A DNA stretch of 54,249 nucleotides. Origin: Nitrospirota bacterium (GTDB lineage: Bacteria; Nitrospirota; Nitrospiria; SBBL01; JAADHI01). Below the pieces are notes generated by a model. That model was not told the DNA's origin, did no database searches, and saw only the letters and a program-made list of their open reading frames with translations. A program made the position numbers and the translations under genes. Shown here piece after piece: positions 24,390-35,009 of the stretch. The stretch is taken from the NCBI GenBank assembly GCA_029261135.1, contig JAJDBX010000050.1, positions 1-54,249 on the forward strand, in the 5' to 3' direction. Each line of letters opens with the position of its first letter. The stretch's first letter is position 1.

Positions 24390-24848
24390 ATGGCAGGGCG
24401 AGAAAAGAAAGCAGTACCAGATTTTAAAAAGATATTAGTCGGGACTGATTTTTCAGATTATTCGGAGCGGGCACTTGCCTATGCCGAAAAGTTGTCTGTG
24501 AAATTTGAAGCGGAGATCCTTTTGCTTCATGTCATTGAATCATTTACTTATAGCCTGACCGATACCATGACTGTCGTGGGACATGATCAAGCCCTCGTGG
24601 CAACGGCGAATGCATTGATGGACAACCTCAAAAAAGGTTTGGATGATAGAAAGGTTTCGGCCACTTGTTTCGTTGAACATGGTAGGGCTTATCGAGAAAT
24701 CGTAAAGACGGCGGAAGATAAAGGGGTTGATCTGATTGTGATCGGGGCGCACGGCCGTACTGGCATGGAGCATCTTCTCCTCGGGAGTGTTGCTGAAAAA
24801 GTAGTGCGTTTGGCACCCTGCTCTGTGCTGACGATTCCAGGAGAATAG
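24390..24848 (+). CDS. Universal stress protein (UspA family)
   Basis: The 152-residue cytoplasmic protein has a single Usp alpha/beta domain with KILVGTDFSDYSERAL at the N-terminus. The ATP-binding signature G119-x2-G122-x9-G132-S133 is in GAHGRTG and GSVAEKV, so it belongs to the ATP-binding rather than the UspA-proper class. The ribosome-binding site is AAGGAGG. The gene ends 6 nt before the pseudouridine synthase, forming an operon. The specific stress is not indicated. Confidence 0.93.
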   Translation: MAGREKKAVPDFKKILVGTDFSDYSERALAYAEKLSVKFEAEILLLHVIESFTYSLTDTMTVVGHDQALVATANALMDNLKKGLDDRKVSATCFVEHGRAYREIVKTAEDKGVDLIVIGAHGRTGMEHLLLGSVAEKVVRLAPCSVLTIPGE

Positions 24849-24854
24849 CGCGTT

Positions 24855-25691
24855 ATGGCAGATCGATTGCAAAAAATCATCGCACAGGCCGGACTGGCTT
24901 CCCGCCGCGAAGCGGAAAAGATGATTTCAGAAGGCCGAGTGAGTGTCAATGGTGCGATCATCGTAGAACAGGGGATGAAGGTGGATCCCTTCAAAGATCA
25001 CATCAAAGTAGACGGCAAACGGATTAAAAGAGAACTCCGCAAGGTCTACATCCTATTGAACAAACCGAAACATTATATTACAAGCCGCAGTGACCCCGAA
25101 GGACGATCCACGGTGATGGATTTAGTCTCTGATGTGAAAGAACGGATTTCACCTGTGGGACGGCTCGATTATGAGACCGAAGGGCTTCTTCTTTTGACGA
25201 ACGATGGCGATTTGGCCAATGGTTTGATGCATCCGAAAAATGAGGTGGAGAAAATCTACTGGGCCAAAGTGAGGGGGCATATGCCCGATGCGACCTTGTT
25301 AAAAGTCGCGCGCGGGGGAATTTCACTGCCCACAGGAAAGACGGCACCTTGCAAAATTCGTTCGCTTCATCATACGAGAGAAAATGGCTGGGTCGAGCTG
25401 AAATTGCACGAAGGAAAGAAGCGCGAGATTCGGCGTGTGTTAGAGCGGGTGGGCTATCCTGTTGTAAAGCTAAAAAGGGTGGCTTACGCTTTTTTAAAAA
25501 TACGAGGCCTTGCGATTGGGCAATATCGCCACCTGACCTCTCATGAAGTAAGAAAACTGGAGTCTGTTGTATCGGGTGTGCCGTTTGAACCTTCGGACAA
25601 AAAGAAGGCCGCGCTGACGCGCTTGGCTAAAAAAGATGATCCAAAAAAGAAAGCCAATTCACGGACAACACGGCAAAGGAAGCGTTCTTGA
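24855..25691 (+). CDS. rluB: RluB/RsuA-family rRNA pseudouridine synthase
   Basis: This enzyme isomerises uridines in rRNA; RluB-type members modify 23S rRNA helix 90-92. The 278-residue protein has an N-terminal S4 RNA-binding domain (1-60, RLQKIIAQAGLASRREAEKMI) and the RsuA catalytic core with Asp105 in GRLDYETEGLLLLTNDGD. The C-terminal tail (about 240-278) is very Lys/Arg-rich, as in many RluB proteins. It overlaps the next gene by 4 nt (TTGA). RluB versus RluE/RluF cannot be settled by eye. Confidence 0.92.
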   Translation: MADRLQKIIAQAGLASRREAEKMISEGRVSVNGAIIVEQGMKVDPFKDHIKVDGKRIKRELRKVYILLNKPKHYITSRSDPEGRSTVMDLVSDVKERISPVGRLDYETEGLLLLTNDGDLANGLMHPKNEVEKIYWAKVRGHMPDATLLKVARGGISLPTGKTAPCKIRSLHHTRENGWVELKLHEGKKREIRRVLERVGYPVVKLKRVAYAFLKIRGLAIGQYRHLTSHEVRKLESVVSGVPFEPSDKKKAALTRLAKKDDPKKKANSRTTRQRKRS

Positions 25692-26953
25692 GTCGAAAGG
25701 CAATATTTGCGATTAGATTTACTTTTGTTTTTATGGGGTGCGTCGCGTCCCTTTATTTTGTAAACGAGGGCACTGCCGGCGGCTATAAAATTCCGGAGCA
25801 ATCTTCAAATGCCGTTGCTTTAAGTGCCGCTTATGTGGCCAGTGCGACTGGGCCGGATTCGGCTTACTACAATCCGGCGAATATGGTTTGGAGCAAGGCT
25901 TCCGCACAGATAGAAACAAGTCTCAATTATATTACCCTGCCTGGTGTGGATTTTTCTGGTGATGTGCGTTTTGTGGGTGGATTGATTGCCGTCCCCACCA
26001 ATACGCACTCAAAAAGTGAATCATTTCTCCTCCCGAATATCCATTATATTTCCCCAAAGAAAGGGAAAATTCGCTTTGGATTTTCCCTTGTTTACCCCTT
26101 TGGTCTTTCAAAACGATGGGATGATCGCGGCCCGAAAGCTTATGCAGAAGAGTTTACGCTGGAGACGATTGAAACGGATTTAGCAATCGCTTATCAGGTG
26201 AATGAAATCTTTTCAATGGGCGGAGGCATTCGCGGAATTTATAGCGAAGGAAAAGTGCAAAGTGATACCACTGATATCCTCAATCCCTTGCGCTTGACCA
26301 GAGAAATGAAAGGAGATGATTTTTCAGCAGGTTATTTTCTTGCGGTTTCTGCTCGTCCCATTCAGGATTTTTCAATGGCGCTGACCTATCGTTCAAAGGT
26401 GACACCTGAACTTGAGGGAAGTGCGCAACTTACGGGGACAGGTTCTTCCCCTTACAATGGGCCCGCTTCTCTTGAAATCGTTCTGCCTGCAACACTTCAG
26501 ATTGCCACAGCTTACACACACCGTCGGGCTGTATTTGAGTTTGTCTATGAAAGAACCTACTGGGGCGCCTATCAGGAACTTGATTTTCAATATGCAGGTT
26601 CTTTGACGGGTTCTTTGGCCTCTTTTGATACACCCGTTGAAAAGAATTACAAGGATTCTAATACCTATCGATTAGGGCTAAGCTATTCATTTCGTCCAGA
26701 AGTGACCTTGATGTTTGGTTTTGGAATAGATGAGAGCCCTGTGCCGGAAAGTACTTTAAACTTTGAATTGCCGGATGCCAATGCACGTATTTACTCAACG
26801 GGGTTTCAATATCATGCGACCGAAAAGGTGACCCTTGCTCTGGCCTATCTCTTATCACAAAAAAAAGATCGAAGGCTTACTAACTCAAATGTTTCCGGTA
26901 AATTTGAGTCCAGCGCACATGTCTTGAATGGTTCGCTGGTTTATATTTTCTAG
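25688..26953 (+). CDS. FadL/OmpP1-family outer-membrane transporter
   Basis: FadL-family barrels carry hydrophobic compounds such as long-chain fatty acids across the outer membrane. The 421-residue protein has an N-terminal signal, then the family segment GGYKIPEQSSNAVALSAAYVASATGPDSAYYNPANM, whose NPA turn is the family hallmark, and ends in GSLVYIF. The start is a TTG overlapping the rluB TGA with AAAGGAAG five bases upstream. No beta-oxidation genes are nearby, so the substrate is open. Confidence 0.9.
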   Translation: MSRKAIFAIRFTFVFMGCVASLYFVNEGTAGGYKIPEQSSNAVALSAAYVASATGPDSAYYNPANMVWSKASAQIETSLNYITLPGVDFSGDVRFVGGLIAVPTNTHSKSESFLLPNIHYISPKKGKIRFGFSLVYPFGLSKRWDDRGPKAYAEEFTLETIETDLAIAYQVNEIFSMGGGIRGIYSEGKVQSDTTDILNPLRLTREMKGDDFSAGYFLAVSARPIQDFSMALTYRSKVTPELEGSAQLTGTGSSPYNGPASLEIVLPATLQIATAYTHRRAVFEFVYERTYWGAYQELDFQYAGSLTGSLASFDTPVEKNYKDSNTYRLGLSYSFRPEVTLMFGFGIDESPVPESTLNFELPDANARIYSTGFQYHATEKVTLALAYLLSQKKDRRLTNSNVSGKFESSAHVLNGSLVYIF

Positions 26954-27011
26954 ATTAGAGCCTCACTTGATCCCAGATTTTTCGCTCGTTATCCTTCACT
27001 AAGTGTCGGAA

Positions 27012-27040
27012 TTTACAATATTTTCATAGTTGACTATAGA
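27012..27040 (+). promoter_or_regulatory. Sigma-70 promoter of the ilv-leu operon
   Basis: TTTACA (27012-27017) and TATAGA (27035-27040) are separated by exactly 17 bp. The start would fall near 27047, upstream of the attenuator hairpin and about 140 nt before ilvB. Inverted-repeat halves CATA/TATG and GACT/AGTC surround the -10 region and could be an operator. Confidence 0.6.
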
Positions 27041-27061
27041 TTAAAGTCTATGCTAAAAGTG

Positions 27062-27151
27062 ATGAAATTTGTTTCTGATAAAATGGTAGTAAAATTACTC
27101 TGTAGAGGGCGTGGAAATTATCTTAATCAGAGCCCTCTTTTTGTAGCGTAA
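27062..27151 (+). CDS. Candidate leader peptide of the ilvB attenuator
   Basis: A 29-codon frame starts 15 nt after the predicted transcription start. It contains Val-Val-Lys-Leu-Leu at 27086-27100, directly before the 5' arm of the terminator hairpin. Clustered Val/Leu codons at that place are what a branched-chain amino acid attenuator would use. Against it: the ribosome-binding site is weak and the frame runs through the whole hairpin to a TAA at 27149, which is unlike the classic design. Confidence 0.35.
   Translation: MKFVSDKMVVKLLCRGRGNYLNQSPLFVA
27104..27142 (+). terminator. Intrinsic terminator (attenuator) upstream of ilvB
   Basis: AGAGGGC (27104-27110) pairs perfectly with GCCCTCT (27132-27138) across a 21-nt loop and is followed by TTTTTG. 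It lies between a good promoter (27012-27040) and ilvB, so it most likely works as an attenuator. It could also end transcripts from the FadL-type gene 150 nt upstream. Confidence 0.75.
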
Positions 27152-27187
27152 ATATGGATTTATGACTGAGCGTCAGGAGATTAATTC

Positions 27188-28945
27188 ATGAAGATAAGCG
27201 GATCGAAGATATTGGTAGAATCCCTAAAAAAAGAGGGCGTTACGACTCTTTTTGCCTATCCGGGTGGGGTGAACCTTCCTATTTTTGACGTACTCTTTGA
27301 TGAAAAAGAGATTGATGTCGTCCTTTGCCGTCACGAGCAGGGCGGAACACACATGGCCGAAGGTTATGCCCGTGTGACGGGTAAAGCCGGGGTCGTACTG
27401 GTGACTTCTGGGCCGGGGGCAACGAACACGGTGACTGCAATTGCCGATGCAGCAATGGATTCCACGCCTGTGATTATCCTGACGGGACAGGTGCCGACGC
27501 AAATGATTGGAAATGATGCATTTCAAGAAGCGGATATGGTGGGTATTACGCGTCCCTGTACCAAATATAATATTCTCGTGAAAGACGTTGCTGACTTGGC
27601 TAAGGCGATCAAAGAAGCGTTTTATATCGCGACTTCCGGACGCCCTGGGCCGGTGTTGATTGATCTCCCCAAAGATGTTGTTTTAGCCAAGACCATATTT
27701 AATTATCCTGAGACAGTGTATATCCGAAGCTACTCTCCCAATCGCAAGGGAAATAAATGGCAGGTCAAACAAGCGGTTCAGGAGATTTTAAAAGCAGAAC
27801 GCCCAGTGCTTTACGCGGGTGGCGGTGTTCTTGCCTCAGATGCTTCGAAAGAGTTACGTGAACTTGCTGAAAAGGCGAATATTCCTGTGACAAACACCTT
27901 GATGGGATTAGGTGGTTTCCCAGGAACGCATCCCTTGTCCCTCGGGATGCTGGGCATGCATGGGACGTATTGGGCCAATATGGCGATACACAACTCGGAT
28001 TTGATTATCGCCGTCGGGTCTCGTTTTGATGATCGTGTGACGGGCAGGGTCAAAGATTTTGCGCCAAAAGCTAAAATAATACATATTGATATTGATCCCA
28101 CTTCAATTCATAAAGTGGTGAAGGCCAATATCCCGATTGTTGGAGAAGCAAAAGCCATTTTGGGTGACCTTGGACAGATGATTAGTACTTCTGGAAATGG
28201 GGTTGCCGAGAAACATAAAGCATGGATTGAGCAGATTGAGGATTGGAAAAAAGAACGACCCCTTGTTTATGATCAAGGCGATGAGATCATTAAACCACAA
28301 TATGTGATTGATCAAATTTATAAAACGACGCAGGGAAAGGCGATTGTTGCGACAGATGTCGGCCAGCATCAGATGTGGACAGCGCAATATTATAAATTTG
28401 ATGACCCACGAACCTTTCTGACTTCGGGCGGTCTGGGTACGATGGGCTATGGTTTGCCTGCAGCACTCGGGGCACAAATAGCATTTCCAGAGAAATTGGT
28501 TGTTTGTATTGCGGGGGATGGCGGTATTGTGATGAATATTCAAGAGTTGACCACCGCTGTTCAATACAATCTTCCTGTAAAGATCGCCATCATCAATAAC
28601 CGATATTTGGGCATGGTTCGCCAATGGCAGCAATTATTCTATCAGAAACGCTATTCATCGAGTTTTATCGGTGAGCAACCCGACTTTGTGAAACTCGCTG
28701 AAGCCTTTGGGGTTGTGGGACTTCGCGCGACCGAAGTGTCTGAGGTCGAACCCGTACTCCAAGAAGCTCTTTCCGTAAACAAGCCCGTCTTAATGGATTT
28801 TAGAGTGGCAGAGGAGGAAAATTGCTACCCGATGGTGCCTGCGAACGCTGCAATTAACGAGATGGTTTTTGCTGATCCTATCGGGCCAAGTCCTTCAGAA
28901 GAGATTAAAAAAGCAACAAAAGCCGATGGTATTTTAACTGCTTAA
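27188..28945 (+). CDS. ilvB: Acetolactate synthase large (catalytic) subunit
   Basis: This ThDP- and FAD-dependent enzyme condenses two pyruvates to acetolactate (or pyruvate with 2-oxobutyrate), the first shared step to valine, leucine and isoleucine. The 585-residue protein has the catalytic Glu50 in CRHEQGG, the SGPGATN segment, and the ThDP/Mg motif from GDG at 443-445 to the [14 protein letters not shown] region. The start has AGGAG 9 nt upstream. It heads the operon ilvB-ilvN-ilvC-psd-pssA-leuA-leuB-asd. Confidence 0.98.
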   Translation: MKISGSKILVESLKKEGVTTLFAYPGGVNLPIFDVLFDEKEIDVVLCRHEQGGTHMAEGYARVTGKAGVVLVTSGPGATNTVTAIADAAMDSTPVIILTGQVPTQMIGNDAFQEADMVGITRPCTKYNILVKDVADLAKAIKEAFYIATSGRPGPVLIDLPKDVVLAKTIFNYPETVYIRSYSPNRKGNKWQVKQAVQEILKAERPVLYAGGGVLASDASKELRELAEKANIPVTNTLMGLGGFPGTHPLSLGMLGMHGTYWANMAIHNSDLIIAVGSRFDDRVTGRVKDFAPKAKIIHIDIDPTSIHKVVKANIPIVGEAKAILGDLGQMISTSGNGVAEKHKAWIEQIEDWKKERPLVYDQGDEIIKPQYVIDQIYKTTQGKAIVATDVGQHQMWTAQYYKFDDPRTFLTSGGLGTMGYGLPAALGAQIAFPEKLVVCIAGDGGIVMNIQELTTAVQYNLPVKIAIINNRYLGMVRQWQQLFYQKRYSSSFIGEQPDFVKLAEAFGVVGLRATEVSEVEPVLQEALSVNKPVLMDFRVAEEENCYPMVPANAAINEMVFADPIGPSPSEEIKKATKADGILTA

Positions 28946-29026
28946 ACCTGAATATTTGAAAGGGAACGCCAAGGGATAACTCCTTTCCAGGTGAAAGGAT
29001 ATTTCGTTGGCGTTTGTTGTAAGGAC

Positions 29027-29554
29027 ATGCAGCATATTGTTTCGGTTTTAGTTGAAAATAAGTTCGGTGCACTTTCTCGGATTTCGGGGCTTTTTTCTGG
29101 GAGAGGGTTCAATATTGAAAGCTTGTCTGTTGGGCCGACACTTGATCCGAACATTTCAACGATGACAATTGTCACAGAAGGAGATGATCGGATTATCGAG
29201 CAGATCATGAAGCAGTTGAATAAACTGGTCGATGTGATTAAAGTTGTTGATCTGACCGAAAAAGAGTATGTCGAGCGAGAAACAGCCCTGATTAAAATTA
29301 ATACGCGACCTGAAGATCGTGCGGAAGCATTGAGAATTGCGGATATTTTTCGAGCAAGAGTGATTGATTCGACACAAAATACCTATACTATTGAAATCAC
29401 AGGAGACGTTAATAAAGTCGAAGCGATTATTCACCTGCTCAGGCCGCTTGGGATAAAAAGCTTAATTCGCACAGGGAAGATTGCGATTGCGCGTGGAGAG
29501 GCAAAAAATGCAAGCCCGCGTGAGAATGAAGTGCAGCAATCTGTTCCTGGATGA
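29027..29554 (+). CDS. ilvN: Acetolactate synthase small (regulatory) subunit
   Basis: IlvN/IlvH activates the catalytic subunit and gives valine feedback inhibition. I start it at the ATG at 29027, which gives 175 residues beginning MQHIVSVLVENKFGALSRISGLFSGRGFNI, the normal ACT-domain start. An in-frame GTG at 28991 would add 12 residues. An N-terminal ACT domain (about 3-77) is followed by the C-terminal ALS-ss domain with RPEDRAEALRIADIFRARVID-type sequence. Confidence 0.96.
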   Translation: MQHIVSVLVENKFGALSRISGLFSGRGFNIESLSVGPTLDPNISTMTIVTEGDDRIIEQIMKQLNKLVDVIKVVDLTEKEYVERETALIKINTRPEDRAEALRIADIFRARVIDSTQNTYTIEITGDVNKVEAIIHLLRPLGIKSLIRTGKIAIARGEAKNASPRENEVQQSVPG

Positions 29555-29594
29555 CCTATCGTTTTTATTTTAAAAATCAACAAAGGGGAATTGA

Positions 29595-30608
<1,014 letters not shown>

Positions 30609-30682
30609 CGTTTATCCCTCATTGATTCCTATATTTCCCCCTTCTAACGTGGTAAAATTCCCTTAGTTTTTGTGTGGAAGAG

Positions 30683-30729
30683 ACCCTTCCCCCTGATTTT
30701 TTCTAAAAAATATTGTGGGGCTAAGGGTC
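30683..30729 (+). other. Long inverted repeat upstream of psd
   Basis: GACCCTT (30683-30689) pairs with AAGGGTC (30723-30729). Inside are CCC/GGG and an ATTTTTT/AAAAAAT pairing, so the RNA could form a nearly continuous stem of about 17 bp. There is no U-tract after it. It lies 39 nt before psd, in the only sizeable gap (about 160 nt) inside the operon, and may be a processing or stability element separating ilvBNC from psd-pssA-leuA. Confidence 0.4.
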
Positions 30730-30767
30730 ATGTTAAATGAACCCGCAAACAGACAGAGTTATATAAT

Positions 30768-31415
30768 ATGGCACTTGAAAACCAAAGTCCTATTGCAAAA
30801 GAAGGATATATCTTTATTGCAATCGGTGTTGTTTTAACCCTAGGAAGTTATTTTTTATTAGGGCAGTCGATTACCATCTTTTTAGGTGCATTGACGTTTT
30901 TTTGTCTCTGGTTTTTTAGAGATCCGAAACGAAAAGTGCCTCAAGAAGCAGACTTGTTGGTCTCTCCTGCTGATGGTAAGGTTGTTGATATTTCCTCAGT
31001 GGAAGAAGACCGTTTTTTTAAAAAACCGGCCATTAAAGTCAGTATTTTCCTGAATGTGTTTAATGTGCATGTGAACCGCGTACCTGTAGAAGGCAAGGTG
31101 ACCGATGTGATTTATAATGCGGGTCGATTTTTGAATGCAGGCTCTCCCAAGGCTTCTTTAGATAATGAGCAAAATGCTGTCATTTTGGAAATGCCGAATG
31201 GGAAAAAAATTATCTGCGTTCAAATTGCGGGTCTGATTGCAAGGCGTATTGTGTGTTGGACAAAAAAAGGGGATAATCTTGATAGAGGACAACGCTTTGG
31301 TTTGATCCGTTTTGGTTCTCGTGTAGATCTTTTTCTGCCCACGGATACAGAAATTAATGTCTCGATGGGAGATAAAGTCATTGGTGGTGAGACCATCTTA
31401 GGGAAAATAAGATGA
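30768..31415 (+). CDS. psd: Phosphatidylserine decarboxylase (short form)
   Basis: Psd converts phosphatidylserine to phosphatidylethanolamine at the inner membrane with a pyruvoyl cofactor made by self-cleavage. The 215-residue protein is the short (archaeal-type or PSD-A) form: two N-terminal hydrophobic segments (about 15-50), the core LLVSPADGKV and NVFNVHVNRVPVEGKV, and the self-cleavage Gly183-Ser184 in RFGSRVD. Its stop overlaps the pssA ATG (ATGA). The psd-pssA pair between ilvC and leuA is a known order in Geobacter-type and Nitrospira-type genomes. Confidence 0.95.
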   Translation: MALENQSPIAKEGYIFIAIGVVLTLGSYFLLGQSITIFLGALTFFCLWFFRDPKRKVPQEADLLVSPADGKVVDISSVEEDRFFKKPAIKVSIFLNVFNVHVNRVPVEGKVTDVIYNAGRFLNAGSPKASLDNEQNAVILEMPNGKKIICVQIAGLIARRIVCWTKKGDNLDRGQRFGLIRFGSRVDLFLPTDTEINVSMGDKVIGGETILGKIR

Positions 31416-32248
31416 AAAGAAAAAGAAAACAAAATATGAAAGAACTCCGGAAAAAGGGGATTTATATTATTCCAAACCTTGTGACGACCGGGAATCTATT
31501 TTGTGGTGTTTTTTCGATTATGTCTGTACTGCATGGCCAGTATGCGACGGCGGCCATCGCCATCATGGTCGGGGCCATTTTTGATCTATTGGATGGTAAA
31601 CTGGCGCGTTTAACCCATACAACCAGCCATTTTGGAGTTGAATACGATTCGCTTTCAGACCTCGTTTCCTTTGGTGTCGCCCCGGGTCTGCTCGCCTACG
31701 CGTGGGCGCTTCAACCCTATGGACGCTTGGGGTGGATGGGACTTTTCCTTTACATTGCCTGTGGTGCCTTGAGGCTGGCGCGATTTAATCTTCAGGTTTC
31801 TGGTCCCGAAAGTAAAGATTTTCTCGGCTTGCCGACGCCTGCGGCGGCATTTCTTGTTGCCTCTATGGTGATTTTCGATGCCGATGTCTTCAATCTCGGG
31901 GATGCCATGCGTCCCGGATTGACCTTAGGGCTGACCTATCTGTTGGCTTTTCTAATGGTGAGTAATATCCGCTATCGCAGTTTCAAAGGACTCAATTTAA
32001 GAAATCGCAAGCCATTTAATGTCCTCGTCGGGCTTGTCCTGGCTTTGATCATTTTTGTCACCATCCCACAAATCGTGATTTTTTCTTTCTCGTTGATTTA
32101 TGTGCTGATTGGAATACTCGAAAAACCGCTCGTTGCACTCTATCGGAAACTGGATGAGCAGCCGGGAACGCCATCAAAGTCAAATGCGATTTATCCTGAA
32201 GAAGACATCGAAGATATTGAGGATAAAGAGATTCTGGTCAAACATTAA
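31412..32248 (+). CDS. pssA: CDP-diacylglycerol-serine O-phosphatidyltransferase
   Basis: PssA makes phosphatidylserine, the Psd substrate, from CDP-diacylglycerol and serine. The 278-residue membrane protein has the CDP-alcohol phosphatidyltransferase signature D61-G62-x2-A65-R66-x8-G75-x3-D79-x3-D83 and about eight hydrophobic segments up to residue 240. An acidic C-terminal tail (EEDIEDIEDKE) follows. It overlaps psd by 4 nt; a second ATG 8 codons in is also possible. It precedes leuA by 52 nt. Confidence 0.96.
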   Translation: MKRKRKQNMKELRKKGIYIIPNLVTTGNLFCGVFSIMSVLHGQYATAAIAIMVGAIFDLLDGKLARLTHTTSHFGVEYDSLSDLVSFGVAPGLLAYAWALQPYGRLGWMGLFLYIACGALRLARFNLQVSGPESKDFLGLPTPAAAFLVASMVIFDADVFNLGDAMRPGLTLGLTYLLAFLMVSNIRYRSFKGLNLRNRKPFNVLVGLVLALIIFVTIPQIVIFSFSLIYVLIGILEKPLVALYRKLDEQPGTPSKSNAIYPEEDIEDIEDKEILVKH

Positions 32249-32300
32249 GGTTTCATCAACTGATTCGGAAAAAACTGATTTCGATCAAATATCAAGACAG

Positions 32301-33848
32301 ATGATGAGAAAAATTAAAATTTTCGACACCACTTTACGTGATGGAGAACAATCTCCCGGCGCAACAATGAATGTTGCAGAAAAGGTTTCGATTGCCCGAC
32401 AATTGGCCCGCATGGGGGTGGATGTGATTGAGGCCGGATTTGCCTTCAGTTCGACAGGTGATTTTGAGGCGATTCAGACCATTGCGCAAGAAGTAGAAGG
32501 TTCGACCATTTGTAGCCTTGCGCGTGCAAAAACAGCAGATATTGATACTGCTTGGAAAGCATTATCGGGTGGTAAAAATGTGCGTATCCATACCTTTATT
32601 TCAACCTCTGATATTCATCTCAAGTATCAGTTCCGTTTAAGTCGAGAAGAGGCACTTCAGCGTGCAGTTGAAGTTGTCACCCAAGCCAAAGCGCATGTTG
32701 ATGATGTTGAATTTTCCCCGATGGATGCCACGCGTTCCGATGAGACTTATCTTTGTGAGGTGATCGAAGCGGTGATCGCGGCAGGGGCGAATACGGTCAA
32801 TATTCCAGATACGGTTGGGTATACCTCCCCGGGTGAGTTCTTTCAGTTGATTCAGGCGATTGGAAAGCGGGTTCCCAATATAAAGCAAGCGGTGATTTCT
32901 GTGCATTGTCACAATGACTTGGGATTGGCTGTGGCCAATTCCTTGAGCGCGATCAGAGCGGGCGCAGGTCAAGTGGAATGCACGATCAATGGTATAGGAG
33001 AACGGGCAGGGAACACAGCTCTCGAAGAAATTGTGATGGCTCTGCGAACCCGAAAAGATTTTTTTCAAGCTGATACATCCATCGTGACAGAAGAAATCAT
33101 GAAAGCCAGTCGCTTGGTCAGTAAAATTACGGGAATGTCTGTGCAGCCCAACAAAGCGATCGTGGGTGCGAATGCCTTTGCACACGAATCAGGTATTCAT
33201 CAAGATGGCCTGCTCAAGGAAAAAATGACCTACGAAATTATCCGACCAGAATCTGTGGGGGCGGGAAAAACCAGTATCGTTCTGGGAAAACATTCGGGCC
33301 GACATGCTTTTAAGACGCGATTAGAGGAACTTGGTTATCGTCCAAATGAGGAAGATTTAAACAAAGCCTTTGAGCGAATGAAGCGTTTGGCAGATAAAAA
33401 GAAAGAAATCTTCGATGAGGATTTAGAGGCCCTCATTTCGGAAGAGATGGGGCGTTCATTGGAGCGATACCAGCTGGTGTCCTTACATGCTGAAAGCGGG
33501 AGTGGGATGAAGCCGACCGCGACTCTTGAATTGTCAATCGGAGACAAAGTGATCAAAAAGACCGGTCATGGAGATGGGGTAGTCGATGCGGCCTATCGGA
33601 CCATTGCCCAGATGACAGAGACAAAAAGCCGTCTTTGTTCATACATGGTGAAAGGGATCACGGGGGGGACCGATGCGATGGGCGAAGTGACAGTGATCCT
33701 TGAAGAAGAAGGTCGACGTGTGACAGGCCATGGTGCCGATACCGATATTATTCTCGCCTCGGCCCGTGCGTATTTAAGTGGGCTTAATCAACTTGCTGCC
33801 CTGGGTGAAAAAGTGAAACAAGGCGAAAGTAAAGTCGGACTCATCTAG
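32301..33848 (+). CDS. leuA: 2-Isopropylmalate synthase
   Basis: LeuA condenses acetyl-CoA with 2-ketoisovalerate, the committed and leucine-inhibited step of leucine synthesis. The start is the ATG pair at 32301/32304; the frame is open further upstream but that part lies inside pssA. The 515-residue protein begins with the DRE-TIM signature [13 protein letters not shown], has the metal ligands in the [14 protein letters not shown] segment, and carries a C-terminal LeuA regulatory domain from about 385. It ends with TAG, confirming that TAG is a normal stop here. Confidence 0.98.
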   Translation: MMRKIKIFDTTLRDGEQSPGATMNVAEKVSIARQLARMGVDVIEAGFAFSSTGDFEAIQTIAQEVEGSTICSLARAKTADIDTAWKALSGGKNVRIHTFISTSDIHLKYQFRLSREEALQRAVEVVTQAKAHVDDVEFSPMDATRSDETYLCEVIEAVIAAGANTVNIPDTVGYTSPGEFFQLIQAIGKRVPNIKQAVISVHCHNDLGLAVANSLSAIRAGAGQVECTINGIGERAGNTALEEIVMALRTRKDFFQADTSIVTEEIMKASRLVSKITGMSVQPNKAIVGANAFAHESGIHQDGLLKEKMTYEIIRPESVGAGKTSIVLGKHSGRHAFKTRLEELGYRPNEEDLNKAFERMKRLADKKKEIFDEDLEALISEEMGRSLERYQLVSLHAESGSGMKPTATLELSIGDKVIKKTGHGDGVVDAAYRTIAQMTETKSRLCSYMVKGITGGTDAMGEVTVILEEEGRRVTGHGADTDIILASARAYLSGLNQLAALGEKVKQGESKVGLI

Positions 33849-33880
33849 CGCAACCCTCATTCCTAAATAATAAGGATAAA

Positions 33881-34984
33881 ATGACAAAGGCAATGAAAAT
33901 CGCTGTCCTCCCAGGGGATGGTATTGGAAAAGAGATTACGCCACAAGCGGTTGCCGTATTAGAGGTGCTCGGTGAGCGTTTTAATCACCCCTTTGAATTC
34001 GATCACGGGATTGTGGGGGGAGAGGCAATTGATCAAACGGGCGTTCCGCTCCCAGAAGATTCCCTTCGTCTTGCATTGGAGGCAGATGCCGTCCTTTTGG
34101 GCGCTGTGGGTGGCCCAAAATGGGAAGGGCTTGACTACGCCATCCGCCCGGAGCGTGCACTTTTGGGTCTGCGAGAGGAATTGGGATTATTTGCAAATCT
34201 TCGTCCCGCCATCCTGTACCCGATGATGACAGATGCGTCGACCTTGAAGCGCGAGGTGATTGAAGGCATTGATCTGATGGTTGTCCGGGAGCTGACCGGG
34301 GGCATTTACTTCGGCCAGCCACGCGGTGTTGAAAAAATCGGTGATGAAGAAAAAGGGATCAACACACTGGTTTATACCACATCAGAAATTAAACGCATTG
34401 CACGTGTGGCATTTGAAGTGGCTCAAAAACGAAGAAAACGGGTGATGTCTATCGACAAGGCCAACGTACTCGAAGCCACTGAGTTGTGGCGTAAAGTGGT
34501 GACGGAGGTGCACACTGACTATCCTGATATCGAACTTTCTCATATGTATGTCGATAATTGCGCGATGCAGCTCATTCGAAATCCGAAGCAGTTTGATGTG
34601 ATTGTCACGACAAATATGTTTGGGGATATTTTGTCTGATGCCGCAGCGATGTTGACCGGTTCAATCGGGATGCTTCCCTCGGCGAGCCTGGGTCAATCTG
34701 CCTCAGCGCATCGACCCAGTTGTTTGAAAGGCATGTATGAGCCGATTCATGGGAGTGCACCGGATATTGCGGGACAAGACAAGGCCAACCCGCTTGCGAC
34801 CATTCTTTCGGCAGGGATGATGTTAAAGTATTCTTTCGGACTTGAAAAAGAAGCAGCATTGATAGAAAAGGCCGTTTTTTCTGTACTCGAAGCGGGTTAC
34901 CGCACGCCGGATATTGCGGCTGAAGGCACAAGGGTCATCGGTACCCGAGAGATGGGGCGGCGCGTCATTGAGCAATTGAAATAA
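33881..34984 (+). CDS. leuB: 3-Isopropylmalate dehydrogenase
   Basis: LeuB oxidatively decarboxylates 3-isopropylmalate using NAD. The 367-residue protein has the beta-decarboxylating dehydrogenase pattern: [10 protein letters not shown] at the start, GGPKWEG, the [14 protein letters not shown] active-site segment, [10 protein letters not shown] with the catalytic Lys/Asp region, and [20 protein letters not shown], which binds NAD. leuC and leuD (isopropylmalate isomerase) are not in the window, so the pathway step between LeuA and LeuB is encoded elsewhere. Confidence 0.98.
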   Translation: MTKAMKIAVLPGDGIGKEITPQAVAVLEVLGERFNHPFEFDHGIVGGEAIDQTGVPLPEDSLRLALEADAVLLGAVGGPKWEGLDYAIRPERALLGLREELGLFANLRPAILYPMMTDASTLKREVIEGIDLMVVRELTGGIYFGQPRGVEKIGDEEKGINTLVYTTSEIKRIARVAFEVAQKRRKRVMSIDKANVLEATELWRKVVTEVHTDYPDIELSHMYVDNCAMQLIRNPKQFDVIVTTNMFGDILSDAAAMLTGSIGMLPSASLGQSASAHRPSCLKGMYEPIHGSAPDIAGQDKANPLATILSAGMMLKYSFGLEKEAALIEKAVFSVLEAGYRTPDIAAEGTRVIGTREMGRRVIEQLK

Positions 34985-35009
34985 AGATAACCCAGGAATT
35001 TTAAAAAAG

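Noticed and set aside
28991-29026. Longer ilvN starting at GTG 28991
   Set aside because: IlvN proteins normally begin at the MQHIVSVLVEN position; the extra 12 residues are not family-like, though this cannot be excluded.
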